A program made the position numbers and the translations under genes. From Acinetobacter soli (GTDB taxonomy: Bacteria; Pseudomonadota; Gammaproteobacteria; Pseudomonadales; Moraxellaceae), in assembly GCF_000760595.1 (NCBI RefSeq), contig NZ_BBNM01000001.1, positions 372,001 to 436,000 of the forward strand: a DNA stretch of 64,000 nucleotides, written 5' to 3'. Each line of letters opens with the position of its first letter. Positions within the stretch are counted from its first letter, which is position 1. The notes below the pieces were generated by a model. It saw only the letters and a list, made by a program, of their open reading frames with translations. It did no database searches and was not told where the DNA came from. Below are positions 26,203 through 36,335 of this stretch, in pieces.

Positions 26203-27162
26203 TTATTCATCTAAAAATGTTTGTCTAAAGAGCTTCAAGCCTTGTGACAGGCTTAACTGCCGCTGACACAGCGATTGCTCCAAGGTGGCCAGTCCCGCAT
26301 TTTGTTCAAGGTAGCGGTCAATCCACTGAGCTTCAACCAGCGAAACCCAATGTGAACTTTGCATGTTTTGCACAAACAGATCACTCAGTGCCAGTATGTC
26401 TGCACCTTGAAACCCAAATAAAAGTACCGGCTGCTCACGATGCAACAATCCAATTAACACTTCGGTGTTGTCTTGCTTTAAAAAACGCCCAATTAAACTG
26501 ACCCAAAAAGCGGCAATTTCATAGCAATACATCGGATTATTGAGCGGCAGAACCAACACCTTATTGAGCTGCTTGGTTCCATTTTTTAAAATCGGTTGCA
26601 GCAACAAACCCAAACCAATCATGCTTTGTGCCAGCTGATATACATTCATTTTCATCAGTTGTGCAAATGAATGCATGGTGTGGTTTTCATAAAATCCTGC
26701 ATATTCCTCAGCAGTAAAAACCTGTGCCTGTGCTGGCAGTTGATTGAGTTTGTCCAGCAAAATGCCCGGCTCACGTATGGTTTTGATCACCTTGTTTTTT
26801 TGATACAAATCGACCAGCAGCATTTTGTAGCGATACGGCGCAAACAAGATATTCTGATAAGGCTGCTCCACATCCATCAATTGACCCAGCACCATTGGAA
26901 AAGCACGTCCAGAACTGTCCTGACTGGTAATCAGATTGGCAGCCAGAAACATCTTTTCCTGTGGGTTGGCAATAAAAAAGTCCAGCGCTGGAAAATCGGC
27001 ATAGCGAGCTTTGAATTCAGGCGATTGCATTGCATTTTCCAGTGCCTCCGTGATCCATTGATCAATCAATTGGAGCAGTGAGGGCTGCCCTTTACTTTTT
27101 AGAAAGTCGCCACGTGCTGGACTTTTACCAAAATACAAGGGAGTGGTATTTACGTGCTGCAT
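26203..27162 (-). CDS. tagF: T6SS-associated protein TagF
   Basis: 319 residues with the TagF/ImpM N-terminal signature ([20 protein letters not shown]) and the central AFPMVLGQL region. In Pseudomonas TagF is a post-translational repressor of T6SS acting on Fha or on membrane anchoring. It lies 35 bp after tssM and 3 bp before the OmpA gene. No Fha, PpkA or PppA gene was seen in the cluster, so a threonine-phosphorylation pathway is apparently absent here and TagF may act alone. Confidence 0.85.
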   Translation of the reverse strand: MQHVNTTPLYFGKSPARGDFLKSKGQPSLLQLIDQWITEALENAMQSPEFKARYADFPALDFFIANPQEKMFLAANLITSQDSSGRAFPMVLGQLMDVEQPYQNILFAPYRYKMLLVDLYQKNKVIKTIREPGILLDKLNQLPAQAQVFTAEEYAGFYENHTMHSFAQLMKMNVYQLAQSMIGLGLLLQPILKNGTKQLNKVLVLPLNNPMYCYEIAAFWVSLIGRFLKQDNTEVLIGLLHREQPVLLFGFQGADILALSDLFVQNMQSSHWVSLVEAQWIDRYLEQNAGLATLEQSLCQRQLSLSQGLKLFRQTFLDE

Positions 27163-27196
27163 ACATTCCTCCCTATGTCAGACTGGTTGTTTCTCA

Positions 27197-30100
27197 TTAT
27201 GGGCGTGCTCCCGTCGCTGGTGCCTGTGCCCCAGCAGCTGGTGTATTGTTGGTTGAAGGTACAGTGGGTGCTTGCTGAGCAGCCACTACACGAACCGCCT
27301 TGGTGGTGGTGACTTTATCGACCAGTTGTAAGCCCGTATAACCACGGCTTGAGCCAATATTGCCAGAGTGATTACCGCTGATGAGTCTGAAATTCACTTT
27401 GACCATCAGATTTGGATCGGTTTTACTTTTCCATGTCATCTCAAAACTACCATTTTGCTCTTTGCGCTGTGCACGGTCGATCAGTCGATTAATGCCATAC
27501 TCACCCGGCTCATCAAAAATGGTATGGGTTTTTCCTTGTAAATCGACTGCTGTAATACGAGCACCCGGTATTGCACCTTGATTTGGCCAAACAAAATTGA
27601 CCCACTGTTGAATACCGTTCTCGTAGGTCATACGCTGGCCATCGATATCAATCGTATACGAGCTGAACTGGCTATTCGGTAATGGATAAAATTGGAAGTT
27701 AGACTGAGCTGCCCCTGGTGCAGCAGCAGGCGTTTGATTTAATTCGCCTGTTGCCATGCCATTAATCGGCGCAACATAACGCTGGAAATTCATCACAAAC
27801 TGAGGATTTAAGCTAATGCCCAAGTCTTTCCATGTTTTTGAGGTCAGTGTATAGCCACGTCGAATCACTAGCGGATCCAGATTTTCTTTAACAAAGCGCG
27901 CAATGCTGCCACTTTCACCAAAAATTTGCCCGATTTCAGCATTGGTGGCCTGCAATGTAGCCGATGAATTAAACGGATATTTCTGACTTAAATTGGTACT
28001 AAATGGCTGATAGGCCTGCATGGTCCATAATTTATTAATTTCGTCTTGTGCAGGTACAATCAGACTGTCAAAAGACTGCGTCAGCGGCGTCACTAAAAAG
28101 CGTTGCAACATCTGCTGATCCAGCTCATTTGCGCCGACCGAGATTTTTTCATCAATCAATTTCTGTGTGACATTAAACACCGAAGTTTGATCGTTGATGG
28201 TTTGTTTCACCAAAGTGATTGCACTTGGGCCAATCTCACCCGCATTTTTCAGCTCGTTGAATTTACTACGCACTTGCGCGAGATTTTCAAGGTATTCATC
28301 TAACAGTGATTTGTTTTGCTGATCATCGCGTTTGCGCACCAGTTGATAAAACATCTGATACTGCTGTGAGATCTGCCCTTGGGCTTTGCTCATGGCTTGT
28401 TGCTTAAGCTTATCATCATCTCGATTAAGCACTTTGCGTTTAAACCATGCAATAAAACCTTTTTGCGGTGCAGCCAGTTCGGCCTGAACCACCGGGTTAT
28501 CCCAGTTGGTTTCTATTGCAACCCGATCAAGAAAGGTACGAATCGGTGAATTTTGCGGTTCACCCAAAACATCAATATTTTTCACTTGCTGGCTAAATTG
28601 AGTGGCTTTGGCATAATGCACACCATTTAAAAACTTACGCCACTCTGCGATATAGTCTTGTTTATATAACGCCACCAATTGTTTGCGAATCTGCTCTGGG
28701 CTTCCCGAAAAGGTCAGGTCATCCGATTGGCGACTATTGAGCACCCAGTCTTTGGTGTCTGTAGGTTTATTGGCGACTTCATCAATAGCGGTTTCGATAT
28801 AGTCAGTCCATGCCTTATGAGTGAACATTCCCGGGAGCGCATAACTGCCTAGGATAATTCCTTTACTGTTTTCACCCACAATCTGCGATACAGTTAATGC
28901 AGGATAACGCACAGCAGCACGCATTTTAATTTCGTTATACACACGATCACGCGCAGGCATTCCCCGAATTACGGCCAATAAGACCTGACGTGTTTGATCG
29001 ACCAGTTGGCTATCGGCTTGTAACACCGGGAAATTTGAATCGGTGGTCAGTGTCAGTGCATAAGATAAAATTTGTTCAGCTTTTTGGATCATATCACCGC
29101 GCGGCATCTGACCTTTATTGGCATCTAGCCAAGAGCGCCAGAAACGCGTCACCTGATCATTTAAATGGCTCGATTCGCGGTATTGCGGATTACTCATCAT
29201 CAGATACGCTTTGAGTGCATTATAGGCATCTTGCGGATTGCTGTCTGATGGCTCGAGATACTGCTGTGTTTTTACGACTTGTTTGATCTCGACATTGGAA
29301 TGATTGGCTTTAAGCGACTCTTCATTGCCTTTTACACGTTGCAAATACTGCGCAATATTTTGCTGCGTAGGTATCAATACAATTTGACGAACACCATTGA
29401 GATACTCGGCACGCAGTTGCTCACGCAAGCGATTACCTTGATACAAACCAAAACTAAATTTGAGCGGGCGATGCTGATCAAACTCATCAAGCTGTTGCAA
29501 CCGTTCCTGTAAAATCAACAGTGCATCCAGTTGGGTTGAAAGTTGCTGACCGGAAGTTTTTTCTAATTGCACCACTTTGTTTAGATCGGCTTGCACATCT
29601 TGAATCAGTTGCTGATTATTGCGATATGACCAGACCCATACCCCCAAAATCAAAGCAACCCCCACTAACGAACCAATAAAGGCAACGTGGCGCTGACGTT
29701 TTTTGGCTGGATTGATGTGCTGTTTGACCAGTTCTTTATCACGCAAAATCACATCGGAAAATAATCCTTTTAAGAAATAACCGTGATTTTGAATCTGCGA
29801 TTGAGTTGCGTGTGGATGTTCGGGATGTTCAATGGCCGATAAGCGAAACTCCTGAGCAATCTGCTCGGTCATCGGGCTTTCGACCACACCCTCTTGTAAG
29901 GCACTGGTAAAATAAAAGCCGCGAAATACAGGTTGGAACTGGTACGGATTATCTTCAAATAGGGTTGAAACAAAGCTTCTTAATGCGGGTTTAAGTGTTT
30001 TAAACTCGAGTGGGAAGGTCATGACGCTCGGTGAAATATTTTGCGCATGACGCCGGCTTAGATGTGTCGTACTAACCCCTTTTAGCCCTTCATACAAAAC

Positions 30101-31018
30101 ATTGTAATGATGATCAAAAAGATCCACAGCATTTTGCGATGAGTTTTGCTCATACGGCAGTGTAGCGCCCCAAGCCTGGTTGTATTCTTGCGCCTCGTAG
30201 CAATCGAAAAATTCGGTAAACCCTGCAATTAAATCCATCTTTGAAAAGACCAGATAAACCGGAACAATTACTTCAAGCTTTTCGGTCAGATCTTGTATAC
30301 GCGCACGTAAGTTTTTCGCAAGCTTGAGCGAACTTTCAGGACTTTGACTAATGAGCTCTGCAATACTCACAATCACAATCAGTCCATTCACAGGTGCCTT
30401 CGGGCGATTTTTTTTCAATAGGCTTAAAAAGCCCAACCACTCAGAGTGATCTTCTGAGTACACCGAGTAGCGCCCCGCGGTATCCAGTAAAATACCGTCA
30501 GTCGAAAAAAACCAGTCGCAGTTTCTCGTTCCACTGAGTCCCGCAGAGACCATTTTCTGATGGTTCTCTTCAAAAGGAAACTTTAAGCCAGAATTATAAA
30601 TTGCAGAACTTTTTCCCGCAGCAGGATTCCCGATCACCATGTACCACGGTAGCTCATACAATGCCGCGTTGCCCTTCTTATCTCCAAGGCGAGACTTACG
30701 AATCAGTTGAACCGACTCTTTCATTTGTTGCTGCATCAAATGCAGTTCGTCTTTATTGTTATATGAATGCGTTTCTGTTTCGATTTCTTTTTCAATTGCC
30801 TGTGCCAGTTCTTCTCCTTGTTTGGCATGTCGGCGACGCTGAATTAACCAGTAGATGCCATATGCAAGCAACATCAGCACGTACAGAGCCAGCAAAATCC
30901 AGAAAATGGTCTGGGGAATATATGAATACGATGAAATTAGCGCCACCAGCAACGACAGTGCGATGATCGCTTTTGGATTAGTGATGTACTGCCACAAGTA
31001 GCCTAAAATTGTATACAT
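27197..31018 (-). CDS. tssM: T6SS membrane complex protein TssM (IcmF)
   Basis: 1273 residues, typical for TssM. Two N-terminal membrane segments lie at about 12-60. A cytoplasmic GTPase-like domain follows with Walker A GNPAAGKSSAIY (about 132-143). A third membrane segment is at about 447-466 (VAFIGSLVGVALILGVWVWS). The large periplasmic part contains the IcmF-related and TssM C-terminal beta domains. It spans the inner membrane and normally docks to TssJ, which is not encoded here. The C-terminal 30 residues form an Ala/Pro/Gly/Thr-rich tail (PAAGAQAPATGARP at the end) that looks like an extension. Confidence 0.95.
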   Translation of the reverse strand: MYTILGYLWQYITNPKAIIALSLLVALISSYSYIPQTIFWILLALYVLMLLAYGIYWLIQRRRHAKQGEELAQAIEKEIETETHSYNNKDELHLMQQQMKESVQLIRKSRLGDKKGNAALYELPWYMVIGNPAAGKSSAIYNSGLKFPFEENHQKMVSAGLSGTRNCDWFFSTDGILLDTAGRYSVYSEDHSEWLGFLSLLKKNRPKAPVNGLIVIVSIAELISQSPESSLKLAKNLRARIQDLTEKLEVIVPVYLVFSKMDLIAGFTEFFDCYEAQEYNQAWGATLPYEQNSSQNAVDLFDHHYNVLYEGLKGVSTTHLSRRHAQNISPSVMTFPLEFKTLKPALRSFVSTLFEDNPYQFQPVFRGFYFTSALQEGVVESPMTEQIAQEFRLSAIEHPEHPHATQSQIQNHGYFLKGLFSDVILRDKELVKQHINPAKKRQRHVAFIGSLVGVALILGVWVWSYRNNQQLIQDVQADLNKVVQLEKTSGQQLSTQLDALLILQERLQQLDEFDQHRPLKFSFGLYQGNRLREQLRAEYLNGVRQIVLIPTQQNIAQYLQRVKGNEESLKANHSNVEIKQVVKTQQYLEPSDSNPQDAYNALKAYLMMSNPQYRESSHLNDQVTRFWRSWLDANKGQMPRGDMIQKAEQILSYALTLTTDSNFPVLQADSQLVDQTRQVLLAVIRGMPARDRVYNEIKMRAAVRYPALTVSQIVGENSKGIILGSYALPGMFTHKAWTDYIETAIDEVANKPTDTKDWVLNSRQSDDLTFSGSPEQIRKQLVALYKQDYIAEWRKFLNGVHYAKATQFSQQVKNIDVLGEPQNSPIRTFLDRVAIETNWDNPVVQAELAAPQKGFIAWFKRKVLNRDDDKLKQQAMSKAQGQISQQYQMFYQLVRKRDDQQNKSLLDEYLENLAQVRSKFNELKNAGEIGPSAITLVKQTINDQTSVFNVTQKLIDEKISVGANELDQQMLQRFLVTPLTQSFDSLIVPAQDEINKLWTMQAYQPFSTNLSQKYPFNSSATLQATNAEIGQIFGESGSIARFVKENLDPLVIRRGYTLTSKTWKDLGISLNPQFVMNFQRYVAPINGMATGELNQTPAAAPGAAQSNFQFYPLPNSQFSSYTIDIDGQRMTYENGIQQWVNFVWPNQGAIPGARITAVDLQGKTHTIFDEPGEYGINRLIDRAQRKEQNGSFEMTWKSKTDPNLMVKVNFRLISGNHSGNIGSSRGYTGLQLVDKVTTTKAVRVVAAQQAPTVPSTNNTPAAGAQAPATGARP

Positions 31019-31058
31019 CGTGTTCTCATTTCAAATTTAAAATTAAAAAAAGTTAAGG

Positions 31059-32462
31059 TCATGCAGCAGCCTCATCCTTGGTTTCAACCTCAGCCACTGG
31101 ATTTTGAATGACCGTTAATGTGTGATCTGTTGTACTCACCACCACATTAAGCGGCGGGAGAGTTGCTTGCATCGCCAGCATCGTGGCATAGATTTTTGCC
31201 ACCTGCTGAGTGTCGGCATTGAGCGCGCACGGATAGAGATAGTGATGCGCCTCAATTGAAGTTTGTTGAAAAAAATGATCGAGTTTTTTGCTCAAATTGA
31301 ATTGTGTTGCTGGCTCAAGCACATACACAAAAGGATCTTCCGCTTCATACTGCGCATGTGTTTCCAGATTTAAATCACAGAGTGCAGCGTGAGCGTGCGC
31401 AGCAGCTTTACAGACATTCAGATGCTTGATAGGTTCTAAGCCTTCAATCACCACGGTCTCTGCTGCTATACAACAGCTACTGATAAACTCGGCCGGTACG
31501 TGATTTTCTTTTTGCCAGAAGCGCTCGTCTATTACATCCTGATCAATTTCCGAATCGACTGCTGACACCCAATACACTTCATTTGGTTTACTTGTAATTT
31601 CTCGAAGTAAACTGTTCCATTTAGAATAAGCCGAAACTGAACTCACAAATTGATACTCAATCATGAGCTGCTCTGGATTTAAGCCGTACTGCGTAAGCTG
31701 TGCATAGATCAGCGAATTGGCATGCTCATCCTGCCAAATGTGTAGCAAGTCTTCAGGCAAAAATAGTTGTAGCGTTAAACGATCGAGCTGCTGTACAGGT
31801 GGCGTGAACATTGCGGATTCAAGCTCAGGTGTATCGGTTTGCTCATTTTTCCAACCTGGATGAACACGATAGTCATAACTTTCCTGTGTGTCATAAAATA
31901 ATGCAGAACGATTTAAATGCGCGGCAATCGACTCAAACACCGATTGATGCTGTTCGAGTTGATGCTGAATCAAGCTATAAATTCGCTGCTGACGAAGCGC
32001 AAGCTCCGATTCATCGTCAGCCAAAACTAAATCTGCAATGCGATATGACAAAATAGGCAAACCATAAGAATTGGTTAGCTCACTATCTAAACTTGGACTT
32101 TGATAAGCCACAATCGCCTCAAGAATATCCGTGTTTTCACCACTTGCGGCATAGGCAGATGCGGCAAAAACATTCAGCTTAAGCCACTCGGGCACTTCTG
32201 CCTGCACGGCTTGAGCAGGTATTTCCTGAGCATGTTGCGGCTGCATTGAAGCTTGCTGCTGACGATTTTGATATGCACGATAGGCGCGATAAAGAAGCCA
32301 TGGACTTAAGATCAAAAGCCCCAATACAATAGGCAGTACAAACAGATACAGCCATAAATCGGTACTGCTTGGATCAAACTGACTGTCCTTCCAGTAAAGA
32401 ATCACTACACTGATAACCAGTAGCAAAACACCCAGCAACACCCATATTATTTTTTTAATCAT
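31059..32462 (-). CDS. Two-segment membrane protein of the T6SS operon, uncharacterised
   Basis: 467 residues. Two N-terminal membrane helices (about 4-22 and 36-60, the second LWLYLFVLPIVLGLLILSPW) are followed by a Gln/Ala-rich linker and a ~370-residue soluble domain with no motif I recognise. Its start overlaps the tssG stop by 4 bp (ATGA), so it is translationally coupled to a core baseplate gene, and tssM follows 40 bp later. It is probably a membrane-complex accessory specific to Acinetobacter-type T6SS. No enzymatic residues are evident and I assign no function. Confidence 0.75.
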   Translation of the reverse strand: MIKKIIWVLLGVLLLVISVVILYWKDSQFDPSSTDLWLYLFVLPIVLGLLILSPWLLYRAYRAYQNRQQQASMQPQHAQEIPAQAVQAEVPEWLKLNVFAASAYAASGENTDILEAIVAYQSPSLDSELTNSYGLPILSYRIADLVLADDESELALRQQRIYSLIQHQLEQHQSVFESIAAHLNRSALFYDTQESYDYRVHPGWKNEQTDTPELESAMFTPPVQQLDRLTLQLFLPEDLLHIWQDEHANSLIYAQLTQYGLNPEQLMIEYQFVSSVSAYSKWNSLLREITSKPNEVYWVSAVDSEIDQDVIDERFWQKENHVPAEFISSCCIAAETVVIEGLEPIKHLNVCKAAAHAHAALCDLNLETHAQYEAEDPFVYVLEPATQFNLSKKLDHFFQQTSIEAHHYLYPCALNADTQQVAKIYATMLAMQATLPPLNVVVSTTDHTLTVIQNPVAEVETKDEAAA

Positions 32463-33457
32463 GCAACCACCCCGATCAAGGCATAGCAGGTATCATTACG
32501 ATCTTGCCCAGATGCTGCCGACATCAAAAAAGCACCTTGTCCTAGCCCCTGCTCATGCACTGAACTCAATTGAAATGGTTGTACATCTTCATGTTTTAAA
32601 ATCAGACGTACATCGACCAATAGCGTCGGGTTACTCCATGTTTGTAAAATTTGTTTTAATCGCTGGCTATGCTCACCAGATGGCAAAAAACGCAAGTAAT
32701 CCTGACGTTGCAGTGGGCCAATCTGGATCTCAATTTTGCCATCCATCTGCTCTACTTGATCACCACAGAAGGTATTCACGCCCAATAAGCTCGGGTTTTG
32801 TCCGCCTAAAGAAGTTTTCTGTGTATCGTTTAAGGCAAACTTTTCCCGAATAAACTCTTGAACTTTTACTTGCTGTTTAAAAATACAACGTAGCATGGTA
32901 CTGAGTGCATAAGCCGTATGGTTTTGCCCCTGCATTAAGCCTGCAAATTCTGCGAAGTATTCGTCTAACTCTGGCTGCTGATGCTGCTCGGCAATATAGC
33001 CATTCAGTGCATGCAAAATCTTTAAATAATGATTTTCTTCTTCAATTTCATAGCGCAGCGGTAAATGATGTACCAGACTGGCATCTACATACTGGGCAGA
33101 CAAAGTGTGGTTAAACAGACCTAAAAAGGCTTGGGTTTCTTTACGTTGAGGTCGTGCACTGCGCTTGACTTTGTTGGTATAGGTATAAGGCAATGCGCCT
33201 TGCGTTCCAGTTAAACCGACAATCAGGTTGACCAGTTCGATACGATCATTTTCTTGTGCCAGATGCTCAATTTCAGTAGCAGGAAAACCTAATTCTAACG
33301 ATGTACCAAAATAAAAATGCGATGCCCAGCGACGCTGATTGAGGCGAAATGGTACATGTCGCAGTAAACGGATGGCCTGAATAAATTCGAATTTTTTAGG
33401 TGTCTGAAACAGGTTTTCTGTTACAGAAGTGCTTTGCCACCAACGTTCTGAACGCAT
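32459..33457 (-). CDS. tssG: T6SS baseplate protein TssG
   Basis: About 332 residues of the TssG/ImpH family: KKFEFIQAIRLLRHV near the N-terminus, LIVGLTGTQGALPYTYT and FLGLFNHTL are the conserved blocks. It forms the baseplate wedge with TssE, TssF and TssK. The true start is the ATG at 33457, preceded by AGGAG at 8 nt; this overlaps the tssF 3' end by 37 bp. The frame is open to 33490 but begins there with TTG and no ribosome-binding site. Confidence 0.92.
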   Translation of the reverse strand: MRSERWWQSTSVTENLFQTPKKFEFIQAIRLLRHVPFRLNQRRWASHFYFGTSLELGFPATEIEHLAQENDRIELVNLIVGLTGTQGALPYTYTNKVKRSARPQRKETQAFLGLFNHTLSAQYVDASLVHHLPLRYEIEEENHYLKILHALNGYIAEQHQQPELDEYFAEFAGLMQGQNHTAYALSTMLRCIFKQQVKVQEFIREKFALNDTQKTSLGGQNPSLLGVNTFCGDQVEQMDGKIEIQIGPLQRQDYLRFLPSGEHSQRLKQILQTWSNPTLLVDVRLILKHEDVQPFQLSSVHEQGLGQGAFLMSAASGQDRNDTCYALIGVVA

Positions 33458-35232
33458 TGGTATAACTCCTGTTGACGTTGACTGTCCCAAATCACCACAT
33501 CGACAAAACTGTTCATTTGAACTTTTAAATTGAAGATATGACTGAGCAACTGACTGAAAATATATACGCTGTGCCCACGAAAAACTGTAGGATCAACATA
33601 AACATTGGCTTTGATCCCTCGCACAAACATAGGAAAAGGTTTGGCCTCGACCAGCTTGTGCGTTAATTCAAACTGGATTTGCTTGATGGCATGAATCAGT
33701 AATGTATTTTCTTTAGAATGTGGCAAATTATAGAGCGCTAAAAGTTCCTTTAGATGCGACAGGCTATCGCCTTTCATGAGTGCCAGCGTATTGAGTGATA
33801 AATGCGAAATAATTCGCCACTGCTCATTTTTATTTTGTTCAAACTGATACGGCATGGTAGGTCGTTTTAAAACCGTTGCACGGCGTGCCAGCGTACTGTT
33901 GTTTAGATTGAGCGTGGTGTGTGTTTGTCCGAGGACCTCGTGTGGAAGGTCCCAGTTTGAACACAACAATTGCGTACTCACGTAGTCTGAAGACGTATTA
34001 AATGGCTCCAGCTGTTTTGAAACAATTGTAAATCGGGTCTGCATCCGGCTCGAACTGCTTATTTTTTGCTGATTCAATGCATAAAAAAACTTAACCGTCT
34101 GAGGGTGATAATGACTCATGGCGAAAAAAGGTAAAACAGGTGTGGTGATCTGTTCCTGATTACTTTTCTCGCGAATCATCTGCATATTTTGAATAGCATA
34201 CACCTGATAGGCATCAGGATAATGAGCATCGGTCAACAATGAATATTCAAGTTGCTGATGATTGATCTTTTGTGGTTCAGCCTGTTTTTCAAAAAGATTG
34301 ATAATCGGTGTGGTAAAGAGTTTGAAGTTTTCAGTGACAAGTTCAGAGTAATTACGAACGCTCGCTGTATCATTCAAGTTGAGTTTAAGATGAACTGATA
34401 GCTCAAAATCAGACTGGCCCGACAAGAACGACTTGAGTATAGAAAGATTAAGCTTTAAATAATTGAATTTTTCTGGAAAGCAAAAATATTCCATCAACAA
34501 CCGATAAGCATGATGGGTATGCTGATCAATCGGCAGTAAGGCCTGCTCTTCTTCAAAGCCCATGATCTGAAATGGATTCGGAATACTATGCGTCTGGCGG
34601 TTTACAGTAATCGAAAACTGGGTCTCTGTTTTAAATAACTGATCGAGTACTTGAAGCGGAAAATTAGAAATACTGTCCAGATAAATCGGTAATTGTTCAT
34701 CAAGCAGCCATGTCTGCGCCGGATTCAAAAGATCAAAATGAAAGTTAAAACTGGCATTTTGGCTCAAGTGTGCACGAGCACTGTCTAATGTTTTAAATTC
34801 AACCCGTGCCAGTTGAATGGGCAATAAGCGTACATCGTAGGTGGTGTTAAATTCGCACTGCACGCCTCGAAAGCTGCGCGATTTCAAACGTGTTTGTGCC
34901 GGAATAAGATGTGGCTCGGTCAATTGTTTGAGTTTCTGAGGATCATCAAAACTCACCACACTACAGGCTGGAAAGTGTCGCAAATATTGCGGAAACATCA
35001 CCTCAAATAATGAGCGGGTAAAAATGTCGTGGCTGTCTGTAATTTTTTTATCAATACGCGCCGCAATTAAAGAAAAGGCCTGAATCAAGCGCTCGATATG
35101 CGGATCATCAATCTGTTCTTGATTGAGCGCGAGACGCTGTGCAATTTTAGGATATTTCTGCGCAAACTCACGCGATTGCTGACCAAACTCTTGAAGCTGT
35201 TTTTCATAGTAGGGTAAAAGTTCTTCTATCAC
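33421..35232 (-). CDS. tssF: T6SS baseplate protein TssF
   Basis: 603 residues of the TssF/ImpG family. The N-terminus ELLPYYEKQLQEFGQQSREFA and the DPHIERLIQAFSLIAARI block are diagnostic. Two copies per wedge assemble around TssG. The start codon is GTG, preceded by GGAG at 5 nt; 11 bp separate it from tssE. Part of the leftward operon. Confidence 0.93.
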   Translation of the reverse strand: MIEELLPYYEKQLQEFGQQSREFAQKYPKIAQRLALNQEQIDDPHIERLIQAFSLIAARIDKKITDSHDIFTRSLFEVMFPQYLRHFPACSVVSFDDPQKLKQLTEPHLIPAQTRLKSRSFRGVQCEFNTTYDVRLLPIQLARVEFKTLDSARAHLSQNASFNFHFDLLNPAQTWLLDEQLPIYLDSISNFPLQVLDQLFKTETQFSITVNRQTHSIPNPFQIMGFEEEQALLPIDQHTHHAYRLLMEYFCFPEKFNYLKLNLSILKSFLSGQSDFELSVHLKLNLNDTASVRNYSELVTENFKLFTTPIINLFEKQAEPQKINHQQLEYSLLTDAHYPDAYQVYAIQNMQMIREKSNQEQITTPVLPFFAMSHYHPQTVKFFYALNQQKISSSSRMQTRFTIVSKQLEPFNTSSDYVSTQLLCSNWDLPHEVLGQTHTTLNLNNSTLARRATVLKRPTMPYQFEQNKNEQWRIISHLSLNTLALMKGDSLSHLKELLALYNLPHSKENTLLIHAIKQIQFELTHKLVEAKPFPMFVRGIKANVYVDPTVFRGHSVYIFSQLLSHIFNLKVQMNSFVDVVIWDSQRQQELYQCVQNVGGKALL

Positions 35233-35243
35233 AGCAGCTCCAC

Positions 35244-35729
35244 TTAGCTTTGAGCAGAAATTACATATTGTTGTGTGGTTGGTTTCAGCAAGGCATCAAA
35301 TACCACTGGTTCATATAATGGGTGGATATTCAGATAGGCCTGAATACTCAAACACAATGCGCCCATATTATGACCATCAAGCAACATCTCGACCTTGACC
35401 TGCTTTAAGCGAGGCTCATGTGCGGCAATCGATTGTTCGATTGATTGACAGATTTTTTCCCGATCCATTGGATTGGCTGTCGATAAACCGACAAAGTCGA
35501 TAATGCCAAACTGTAAAATAGATTTTTGAGCCAATGGATAGTGATCCATGACATGGTCCATTTTTGCAATGCGGCTGTTGAGCAAATCTTCTAAATCACG
35601 TGCCACAGATTCGCGCAATTGTTGTACGGACAAACCGCTTAAGTCTTCTTGTTCAGGGGCAAGTCGATCAAACAGTGTCGAACGAAATCCAAATGGATAT
35701 AAGTGATCTAGATTCATTTTCTCAAACAT
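35244..35729 (-). CDS. tssE: T6SS baseplate protein TssE (gp25-like)
   Basis: About 160 residues with the gp25/lysozyme-like fold. PFGFRSTLFDRLAPEQ at the N-terminus, LRESVARDLEDLLNSR in the middle (EDLLNSR is the family hallmark) and SILQFGIIDF are seen. It connects the sheath to the baseplate. Three in-frame ATGs (35750, 35729, 35717) are possible. The first lies inside the hcp-tssE hairpin, so 35729 or 35717 is more likely; neither has a strong Shine-Dalgarno. Confidence 0.88.
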   Translation of the reverse strand: MFEKMNLDHLYPFGFRSTLFDRLAPEQEDLSGLSVQQLRESVARDLEDLLNSRIAKMDHVMDHYPLAQKSILQFGIIDFVGLSTANPMDREKICQSIEQSIAAHEPRLKQVKVEMLLDGHNMGALCLSIQAYLNIHPLYEPVVFDALLKPTTQQYVISAQS

Positions 35730-35730
35730 G

Positions 35731-35768
35731 AAAAACCAGATAGAGAACAATCGAAATTGTTCTCTATC
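35731..35768 (-). terminator. Strong hairpin between hcp and tssE
   Basis: A 13-bp perfect stem (GATAGAGAACAAT / ATTGTTCTCTATC) closed on the minus strand by a UUCG loop, then TGGTTTTT. It starts about 19 nt after the hcp stop. It can act as a partial terminator or as a 3' stabiliser that keeps hcp mRNA above that of downstream baseplate genes. Confidence 0.75.
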
Positions 35769-35786
35769 CAGCTCGAAGTTAATGCA

Positions 35787-36290
35787 TTATGCTGCGTAAG
35801 ACGCGGTGTTGTTAGACAACGACCATTTCTTGGTAACGGCACCCTTCGCTGTACCATTGATGTCTTGCTGGTTGTAAGTCCACTCTACTGCTGCGTACTT
35901 AAGACCAAACGTTTCAGTCGGTACACCTTCTTCATTTACAGTTGGTGTCACGCTTGATACCAAGACATGCTTCAATTTAATCTGCAAGTACTTGATTCGT
36001 TTGTCGCCATTGGCACGGTAAAAGTCGATCTGTACTTCGTCGAAAGTGTAACCCGCTGAACATGCTTCCCAAAGTTTTGGACTTGTTGCATCCAAATCTT
36101 TTACAAAGAGCATGTCTGAGTGTTCAACACGTTCTGCTGTATGACCACCGACGCTACTTGAAGTTGCTGATTTTGGCTGACGAATGTTATGAGCCCATGA
36201 ATTGACTTCTAGCCAGTCTTTGTGCTCAGCATCACGTGACTCGCCATCCACCTTGTATTTACCACGAAATTGAACGTATATATCTTTCAT
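35787..36290 (-). CDS. hcp: T6SS tube protein Hcp (TssD)
   Basis: 167 residues of the Hcp family. MKDIYVQFRGKYKVDGESRD starts the beta-barrel, with FVKDLDATSPKLWEACSAG (helix) and IDFYRANGDKRIKYLQIKLK following. Hexameric rings stack into the inner tube that is expelled into target cells; its presence in culture supernatant is the usual assay for T6SS activity. It sits between tssC and tssE and is followed by the hairpin described separately. The family signature is clear and there is no C-terminal extension, so this is a structural rather than effector Hcp. Confidence 0.95.
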   Translation of the reverse strand: MKDIYVQFRGKYKVDGESRDAEHKDWLEVNSWAHNIRQPKSATSSSVGGHTAERVEHSDMLFVKDLDATSPKLWEACSAGYTFDEVQIDFYRANGDKRIKYLQIKLKHVLVSSVTPTVNEEGVPTETFGLKYAAVEWTYNQQDINGTAKGAVTKKWSLSNNTASYAA

Positions 36291-36335
36291 TTCAAAATTA
36301 TCCTATTGTAATTTAAAGTTATTATGAGCTGTTCT

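Noticed and set aside
26671..27081. 136-codon frame on the plus strand
   Set aside because: Antisense to tagF; no domain.
33458..33490. Upstream extension of tssG
   Set aside because: Begins with TTG and no Shine-Dalgarno; the ATG at 33457 has AGGAG at proper spacing.
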